A DNA stretch of 64,000 bases from Owenia fusiformis (lineage: Eukaryota > Annelida > Polychaeta > Sabellida > Oweniidae): the NCBI GenBank assembly GCA_903813345.2, contig CAIIXF020000006.1, positions 18,669,936 to 18,733,935 of the forward strand. The letters are read 5' to 3'. Made by a program: the position numbers and the translations under genes. Positions 55,932 to 64,000 of the stretch are shown here, piece by piece (position 1 is the stretch's first letter; every line of letters begins with the position of its first letter). The notes beneath the pieces are model-generated. The model was not told where the DNA came from, searched no databases, and worked only from the letters and a program-made list of their open reading frames with translations.

Positions 55932-58900
55932 ATGCCGTTGACGAGTTCATTCAAGGTAAGGACACAGATTAGGGTCCTTTGAGTATCATAATTTGGTATA
56001 TTTTGTTATAAAGCATTGATAATAGAAAAATAACAGAGATACATCGCTTTTGTACTAGTAATTGTATTTTATATTGTTAACCAAACGTTTCACGTATATA
56101 CTAAATGAAATAAAGTAGAATGTGTCTTATTCGAAAGCCAATGGGACCGGTCAAAATTGTTTGAAATACCACGTGTTCACATTCCAAGGTTCCTCAATAT
56201 GTGAATCAATGGGAGATAAAAATGGGAAAACGGATGAGTGTTCACATTGAGAGGTGTTCGGATATACATGTTTTATTGCATATTTTACTTACATTTACCT
56301 GTCATATCATATGAATTTTTGGAAAAAATCATCCAGTAAACATGCGATGGGAAGTTTATTTACTGGTCGGGATTAAAAGTGCGTTTCATTCCTATAGTCT
56401 ATTTGGCACAATATGATACTTCCCTCTGGCCTTCGAAACCAACGGGAAATATCAATTTGTCCCTCGGAATAGAACCCATATTCAATCCCTCCCAGTAAAT
56501 AATCTATTTAAGAATGTTGCAATTGTTATTTAGGTAAATTACTCAATTTACCTAATAAGATATTCATTTGAATTTTTAAATAAGCTACTCTCCTCAAGCC
56601 AGAGCAAATCGAACCATATGATAGTGATGGATCGGACATACATTGTAGATGCTGACAGGGGAAACGTATATAGTACAATCTGATCAATATATTATCATGA
56701 GTTACAAGAAGTCATGGTCTATGCTTAGTTGTTCGGAGAAATCATTGAATAAGATCTGGGCTTAGCGTCACTGAACACATTATTAGGGAGGTTAATTATA
56801 CGAGTAAGTTGGCACTGTTTTGTGGAACGTATGTACTATACGTGAAACGTACATATAATTGTGGTCCTACGTGGACTGTTTTCACCTCGCTGGCCTTTAT
56901 TAGCCCGGGCAACATAGAGAAATCTTGGCCCTCAGGCCGACTTTGGCACTGGGCAAAGATTTCACGATGTTGACCTTTGGAATGAGGTTAATGCTATGTT
57001 CCATGACTATGTCCTGGCACGGGATAAAAACCGACAACAAAGATTAACATCTATTAGAATCGAGAATTATTATCTTTAGTGAATAATAACTTGTAATATT
57101 TTGAAAAAGTAAAATGTGCTTTTCACATCATTATCGAAAGATCCTAGACTCTTTGATATTTTATCTGAAAAAACTACGGTAACCAGAGAAAGAAGAACCC
57201 GAGACAATCTACTACCTAGCTCGAGTAACTAAAAACCTTTAATTATCTAAATAGTTCAATAGTACTGGTTGTCTCGCATAGACCCTCTTCTACCATCTCA
57301 TTTTTCTCTACCACCGTGATATAGTTCATGGGGGAGTGCAGGGAATTAGTGCAAGACTAAGCTATTGTAATTTGATATTATAGAAATGTCATGCCGACTA
57401 ACAGCTCTCAGCAAAATTATTAATCATCTTGAAAACTAGAATATGATGAAAGTTGATCTAAATTAATAACTAAGCCCTCTTGGGAATCGACGATGTGATG
57501 TTCAAAAACAAAATGTGATACAGTATATTGTTCCTTTACATCAATATAAATTCACGTTCGTTCAAGTTCAATGTTTATCACAATAAACCCAAAGCAACGG
57601 GAAATTACCCAAAGCGACGACAGAAAAAATAGTCGCAATTTTTCACCCTAAATAAGTAACTTTGGGAATATCCTATTCACAAATTATTCTTTACAGCCTT
57701 GCAATGAGTCCTTTTTACTAATTTACCTCAAATTCCACCAGGCTACATTTCTATGCGTATCAAATGTAAAAGATGGCAAAAAATTCGCCAAGAGAATTTC
57801 AGAATTTCTATTCGTCTTCTATACGTGTTCTCATGTCCAGCATTTTCCAGAGTCTATGATTGTGTTTGTACATGTGCCAAAGGGTCAGTACCAAAAAATG
57901 ATTACAAAACGCAGCAAGAGAAAAAAACAGCCATAATGAATACAAACCCCAAATATCCCAAATAATAATCCAACGTGAAAAGAAACAGTGACCTGAATTG
58001 TGTTCAAGAATAACATGAATTGAATTGAAAAAAGAAAATCAAATGTCATCTTGAACACGCCTCCCCTCTCAGACTCGTATGGGAATAACAATAATTGATA
58101 AGAAAAATAACGTTTTATATTTGGTCAAGTTGACTTGATTTCTTAGGTGCGTCCTATTGATCAATACGCTCAGCTTGACCTTATTTGGCCTTAAAGTTGT
58201 TGTAATCTGCCTTCTTATTCTGGTCTTATCCGATAAAAACCGAAGCCAAGTTTCAACAGCGAAGCTGTGCCTAAGTGCCCGTGTGAAACTTTGGTAACCT
58301 CCGTGAATGACATGAATATATTATTTGAATGTCATTCATATGTCATATCTATTTATTATCATAACTTTAAAAATCGCAATATGAGCACGTTTGATCAGGA
58401 GGTGAAAGTCTACATTTTCAAGACTTGTTTGGTAAGTACATGTTGTGAGTAAAATTGTGTCACATTTTGCTAACATTTGATCGTTCACTTTCCAGAAGGT
58501 TGATGCAACGCCAGCTTCGTTTTATGATGGGACGAGTTTAGAGGATTTCATCAAAGACTGGGCATTCAGAGTCAGTAAGAAGAAGAGCAATAGCTTTGAC
58601 GTAACCATCGACTACAGTAGTTTGGGTGTCAATGTGGACATCACTGAAGTAGTAAAAGGTGAACCAAGAACTGTTAACACGACCAATCCCGTATTATTCC
58701 AAACAAGTTACCAGAATATCTCGAATGATACAAGATTGGATGAATTTGTGAATGATTATGAGGTGAACTCAAAATATTGTGTGAAGCTTGATAGCACTGT
58801 TCAATCAACATTAGGCCCCTTGAACGAAATATCATTTCCAAATGGTTTCTGCGGCCTCAATATCGTACATAAATTCAGCCTTGGTGATCCCGCTGATCAA

Positions 58901-61900
58901 GATTTCGAGGAAAACAAAAAATATGTAATCAACAAACAAATCCACACCTTCCCTTACCATCGCACCGATGTCACAGTGACATCTGTTGAGCATGAAATAG
59001 ACACAGATTTCAAGGTTGATATCAACCTTGAAGGTAAAATCAGTGTTAAACTCACAAAGAAAGATGGCAGCACGTCACCTCTTGAAATAAATGAAGAAAT
59101 TTCAAGCATACTTGCTGACTTTGAAGAAGTCTCCAAAACCCCAAAAGGAGTACATTTAGAGATTAAAGGCACGTTTAAGTGTATCCATAGAGGTCAGGTG
59201 AAACTTCAACAGCAACAAACAGGTAAAAGAATTTTTAATGTACAGTAGACCATATCTAGGCTGAAGAAAATAAGAGTGCATTCCTTCATATCGCCTATTT
59301 TAGGCCGATAAAAAATGTCGAAAATGTTTGATCGAACTTTTAAATGTAAGAAGTAATTCTAAAACGTCATTTGCAATGATAATTAGATTTTGATATATTG
59401 TTTTTCATTTAGTATTACAAGAGGAATGCAGTGGTAGAATACGAGAAGTAGAGGAACGGTTTGGGAATGATGGAAAAGTAAGATATTGCATGACTTTATA
59501 GTTGAGCTAGTTTTGTCAATGTGTAATGTTTTTATCCAAACGTCTAGTTCATAATTCATTATTTTTGTTCAAATATTATAAGATATGTTAACCTGTATGT
59601 TTGTAAGTTCACGTGAATGTAGTTACCGAAAGATTGCTTTCGTCGATCATTTGGTTTACCATCCACTCTCATTCATTTTCAGTCTTTACAAAAAGATGGC
59701 AGAATATTATACTTCGAGGGGGAGTTTGATAAAGCAACTCATGGAAAAGTCAAAAGATGGCAGCATAAACATGTATTTCTATTCGACGATATTCTTGTTT
59801 ATGGAGTTCCAGCCCATTCCGGAAACTCGGTAAGTGGCACGGAGCAAGGATCAACAACTTAAGCACTGAAAAATTCTCTAAGGAGAGTGGGATTCAAAAA
59901 ACCCAAATAAGTTAAACCTTTATTTCTATTTAGATCTACTCGTATAATATTGAACCGTTAAAATAGCAAAACCCAATCATACATAGATAAAACATCGCCG
60001 ATGAAAAGACAAACAAATAGATCCACGTTTACTTTTTAATGAAGACAAAATTGGGGCTGAAATCATGGCCCTATTGAATAGAAAGCCCATGATGAAAAAT
60101 ATGTAGGTTTTAACCTGGGAACTTCTTTTCTTCACAATTTGTATGCTTCAATTCTCATTTGGGATCATTACAAATACATATTTGAGCACTTATTTGTGTT
60201 TGTTTTTTCAAAAACTATTGAATCGGAGAAGGGAGCGGAGGTGACATTAGACATATGTTTAACTTGGAATGGCCTTATATCTTTGTGTCTGATAAAATTC
60301 TCAGTGCAAAATAGGTTTCATAACTTTAACTGATCAATCAATATAATTATATGATATTATTTTTCTCCGTTTATTAACAATGTGTTTTGTATATGTTATG
60401 ATTTTAGACACTTTTCTTTTAGATTACAAAGCAAGTCATTTTATCATTAGTGGGAGCTACTGTCTCGGAAACAAAGAAAGAGAAAGGTATGCCATTTGCA
60501 AAACATAAATACATTTTTAATAGCGTGTACATTCCAAAGGAGGTTAAGCTACCTCTCTTAAAAGAACTTGTGCGTGAATTATGGTCCATTAAGTTCTCTC
60601 TTCGTAGTATTTGACTTGGTGTGCTACATCAAGGAGGATTGGCCCTCAGAATCGAAGTCGATATTTTCCAACAATGAAAACGCCGAAATGTCGTTATTTT
60701 CTGAAATCATGACCGATTGTAAATTCAAGAGTTAAAAATATTTGAGCCAATATCTCATCATTTCATCAGGCATATTGCTCTCAGGTATGATGTCTGCTAA
60801 ATAATGAAAACGGGATGAAACATTCAAGATAATTTAGTGATCAATTTCCTTTTAAATGATTTAAAGCACCCGGGCTTTTTCAAATATAATTCTAATATAA
60901 CTGAAAACATGTTAAATTTGATCAAGGTATTGTGTCTGTGCTGACCTTACTCAACCCTTCAAAAGTTCCCTTAAAAATAATTTTTTTAGTGATACTGTGT
61001 AAAATCTTCTGCCATTTGTGAAAAGAATTGAAGACCAGAACTCAAGGCAATGTGTTTTGATTCATTCATCTAATGCGTTATTTTCTAGACTTTGCAATCA
61101 AGGTCTGGAAAATACACCTTCGAATGAATCACCCCACAATGCAATGAGGATGAGGATACCGCGTGACCAAATCAATACCAACAATGAATTTGGGAGACCC
61201 CCTGACATTGGAAATAAATCAATGATGACATAAATATCATAATGCTATAACCCTTCCTTTTTTAGATGGAACAAGAAATTTTGTGATTAAAACAGAAACA
61301 AATGAATTGGAGTTGAAAGCGAAGACTCCTGAAGTAAAAGAAGCCTGGATGCAGCGCATACGAAACACACGTGTGAACAAACAGGTATCGACATTATTCT
61401 GACTAGGGTTCTTGATGGATTTGCCTAAAATATGGATCTCATATAACATGATGTTCGATGCACTAGATCTAGTGGCTTGAATCGTAAATGCTAAAAAGCC
61501 TGGTTAAACTGAAAAATGAATGATGATAATGTAAATGAATGATAACCATTTTTTCTCTTCATCTCCTTCCCTATTTTTATGTGTAAATATTGCTCAGACA
61601 TGAGTCTAACTGACATTTTCTCATATATAATTCTTTCCTTTTGTATATTTCATAAAATAAAGGACATGTAAAGGATCCATACAATGTAACTATATGTGTA
61701 TATATACCATTATTGGCACTCTATAGACTTCTTAAAAGATCCTGGTCCTTTTACACTTAGAATATATACGTGGTCTCTTGCATGTTCAAATCTACTGCTG
61801 TTCGACTTAACCAGAATATGTATCCATAACTTTGAAGTTCCTCCAATGTAACAGATTATATGGCCAAAATCTCATAATGACCGGTCAACTTTCCTAAAAT

Positions 61901-62849
61901 CGAAGAAGTGCATTGGATATTTTAGAAATTATCAGAAAGTTACGAACATGGGGAATTCAAACAACAATTGAAACCAAAGCTCGTATTTTATACAGATGCA
62001 TGAGCTGGCGTGCCAAGTTGAAGAGGTGAAAGACGTTGTGAAACAGAATGTGGTTAAGCTCGAGGACAGGGGAGCTTCAGTGGAAAACTTGACAGAGAAG
62101 GGCGAGAACTTGAATAAACAGGTACCTGCCCTATATATTTCTTTACTGGTTCAGACTTACTGTTGATCGGATGGTTATTTCAAAAACGTAGAAAGGGAAA
62201 GAGCTCCATGTAAGCGTATATATAAGGGTTTAAGAGTAGATGCTAGTCTAAATCTAGCTGAAAAGGTTATCTCTCGTTATTCTTAACCATGATTATGCCG
62301 TTGATTTTGCTACCTTTCCAATAGTTTTTTGTGATTATGCTTTACCTAAAGATCCTCAGCTAAAGTGGGTTCCATCATCGGTTGTAATATAGCCAGGTGG
62401 CGCAAATGTGATCTCATGAAATTCATCATAACGCCTAATTAACAGATAATAATCTCATAGCCATGTAAAACATAATGAAAATATTAATTTTTTTATTAAC
62501 CATTCTTTTTCAGTCGGAAAGCTTCCACAAAACAACAAAGAATTTAAAGGAGGAGATAAGGCTACCCTGGTATAAAAAACTTTGGAGGTGGTGTCTCCCG
62601 AACTGTTGTTGTTGCTTTCAAGTATGTTACAAATCTAAACTTTGTAACCCTTGTTGCGCACGCATGTGTTCATGTTGCATTGATGACGACACACGGAAAG
62701 AACAATATGAACAATCCATGCAAAATGAAATGAAACCCTTGAAAAAAGGTCAACGAATAAAGAGGGGGATCGGAAAAGGTGTGGATGATATTAAAGAAGA
62801 AGACATTGAACTGGCATTTAAGCAACACGCAGAGTCTGATAAAGTATGA
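55932..62849 (+). CDS. Beta domain-PH-R-SNARE-Cys-rich fusion protein, 8 exons
   Basis: Exons: 55932-55955, 58496-59222, 59413-59477, 59683-59829, 60423-60486, 61266-61384, 61996-62121, 62514-62849; frame is continuous, 535 residues. Residues 9-250: one long exon, Asn/Thr/Ser-rich alternating beta pattern without signal peptide; its layout resembles the aerolysin/ETX-MTX2 pore-forming fold (as in worm LIN-24), moderate confidence only. About 272-378: PH domain (RILYFEGEFDK, FLFDDILVYG, closing EAWMQRIRNTR). 384-435: R-SNARE motif aligned layer by layer with synaptobrevin; R407 is the zero-layer arginine, F428 and L435 are layers +6 and +8. 451-479: twelve cysteines instead of a transmembrane helix, suggesting palmitoyl anchoring. 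The tail is basic then acidic. PH plus R-SNARE without a membrane span recalls amisyn. A polyA signal at 63160 supports the stop; a GTATGA donor-like site overlaps it. Confidence 0.8.
56105..56281. repeat. AAACCTG/TGTTCACATT family, copy 4
   Basis: It carries CCAATGGGACCGGTCAAA, CGTGTTCACATTCCAAGG and GTGTTCACATTGAGAGGTGT, the same word set as 30771-30926. The terminal repeats are decayed. It is in intron 1 of the SNARE-like gene. Confidence 0.45.
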
Positions 62850-64000
62850 TCTATTACATACTACAATAGTTGACATAAATAATCAAATACAAGTATAAAC
62901 AATTTAATCATAAAATCCTCCCATTGTTTATGAATATTTTTAAACGGGATAATCAGCAGATCATTTTGGAGGATATGTCTTGTATCTTTTAAGAATTCTC
63001 AAATGTAATTTTACTCAACCTTTTCAATACACGGATTGAGCAATGAAATATTGATAGCGAATATGACTGCTAGATGGATTACATGATTGTTTTGTATGCT
63101 TCTCAAAATATGGTCTTGGTGAATCCTTAACCCTTGAGCTGCTTTGCAATATATTCTCAAATAAAGAAATAAATGTGATGAATAAATAAATAAATACATA
63201 CGAAAATGACAATTAAACCAAAGCAATCGGCTCTTTAATTGTAACCCTACTGTCACCATCTTGCTTCATCAAGCCTCGGACCTATTCTCATGTGTGCATA
63301 TCGACATGGTGCGACCTGAACGAACTGCGATGGACGTATCGAAGACTGCTTATGAACGAAGTAGCTAATTATTTTAGACACATTTCCCGACCACAGCCAC
63401 AATTGCCCCATTTTACGACTTTTTATCGGACCTAAAATAGGTACGATCGATATTGTCGTCAGCTTGGCGGTCGGACGGCGTCTCTTTTCGGAAGTCATCT
63501 TGCATTCTGGTGGCCATTTCGGAAGTTCTTAGATAAATCTTGTCATCGCGATTACAGGAAAACCACTTGAACGATTTACTTCAAATTTTTACACATGTTA
63601 CATGATAAGACGTTCTAGAGCTGTGGAACTTATATGTGGCCATCTTAAAGTACGTCCTATCCGTTCGTACAAAGTTTAAGCCCGTTTTCGAGAATGTAGT
63701 GAGAACTAGTTTGGTGTGAGAGTAGAGTTAGAAAATGTTGATAAGCCTCTAAGTTCTGTAACACCTTCCCGGGCGTCAGAACATATCCATGAAATTCTTC
63801 AGAAGATCGTACGAAATTTAATCCACGCCAAGCTCGTTCTGGCTTGAGCAGTGTCGTCTGATGTACTTTTGATAATTACAGGGTGGGCCAAAAAGCAATG
63901 GGAATGAAAAAAACATGGGATTTTACATGAATTTATTCAGTCAAGTTTATTGAGTGCAGCTATGCAACCTCGCTACTGCAATATGGAGGGAAAGGATGGG
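62850..64000. other. 3' UTR and downstream intergenic sequence
   Basis: The SNARE-like gene's 3' UTR probably ends near the AATAAA at 63160-63165, followed by an (AATA)n stretch. From 63250 on the sequence is noncoding. CAGGGTGGGCCAAAAAGCAA near 63880-63899 resembles the terminus of a DNA transposon that continues out of the window. Confidence 0.4.
63160..63165 (+). terminator. PolyA signal of the SNARE-like gene
   Basis: AATAAA 311 bases after the stop at 62849, the first strong hexamer on this strand after the last exon. Confidence 0.5.

Noticed and set aside
57753-57965. Plus-strand 70-codon frame in the SNARE-like gene's intron 1
   Set aside because: Low-complexity basic translation without splice sites that keep phase with neighbouring exons.
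62846-62849. Donor-like GTATGA overlapping the SNARE-like gene's stop
   Set aside because: An exon continuing past it was considered, but no in-phase downstream exon was seen up to 64000 and a polyA signal follows at 63160. It is kept only as a note in the gene entry.
63253-63498. Minus-strand 81-codon frame near the window end
   Set aside because: Basic, without a recognisable domain, and lying in sequence that looks noncoding on both strands.

Overview
The window looks like nuclear DNA of an invertebrate animal, probably marine. The base composition is AT-rich, genes are split into many short exons with GT-AG introns, intergenic and intronic space is packed with inverted-repeat (foldback/MITE-like) elements, and the recognisable proteins are animal families (JMJD6, TAF8, fibrinogen-related, VAMP-type SNARE). 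The repeat types resemble those I associate with molluscs and other lophotrochozoans, but I cannot fix the phylum from sequence alone.

Layout. 1-9.6 kb is repeat-dominated: a tRNA-like fragment, then two adjacent large imperfect palindromes (1.1-5.0 and 5.2-9.6 kb), each carrying a younger nested MITE; the first also holds one orphan C2H2 zinc-finger exon. 9.85-16.5 kb (+) is a complete nine-exon JMJD6 gene (406 codons) with an ETS plus YY1-like promoter. 17.4-18.5 kb is a tandem array inside a short inverted-repeat element. 19.4-24.6 kb holds damaged or partial fibrinogen-related pieces, a secreted coiled-coil first exon and another inverted repeat. 25.75-39.03 kb (-) is a 23-exon gene for a 1052-residue protein with two calponin-homology domains, a coiled coil and C-terminal ankyrin repeats. 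39.03-42.18 kb is a divergent intergenic region. 42.18-49.48 kb (+) is TAF8, and a two-exon phytanoyl-CoA-dioxygenase-like gene lies antisense inside its third intron. 51.1-62.85 kb (+) holds a gene that joins an N-terminal all-beta region (possibly aerolysin/ETX-MTX2-like), a PH domain, a VAMP-type R-SNARE motif with its zero-layer arginine, and a 12-cysteine cluster where a transmembrane anchor would normally be. Up to three alternative first exons precede it.

The genes do not form an operon or an obvious shared pathway. Two encode Fe(II)/2-oxoglutarate oxygenases (JMJD6 and the PhyH-like protein), two look like housekeeping nuclear genes with similar ETS/YY1-type promoter motifs (JMJD6, TAF8), and two have unusual domain architectures (CH-CH-ankyrin; beta domain-PH-SNARE-Cys). 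The last is the best candidate for an undescribed system: a SNARE-like protein anchored without a membrane span and carrying a possible membrane-active domain. Exon coordinates come from reading splice sites by eye; reading frame is continuous across every junction reported for the main genes.
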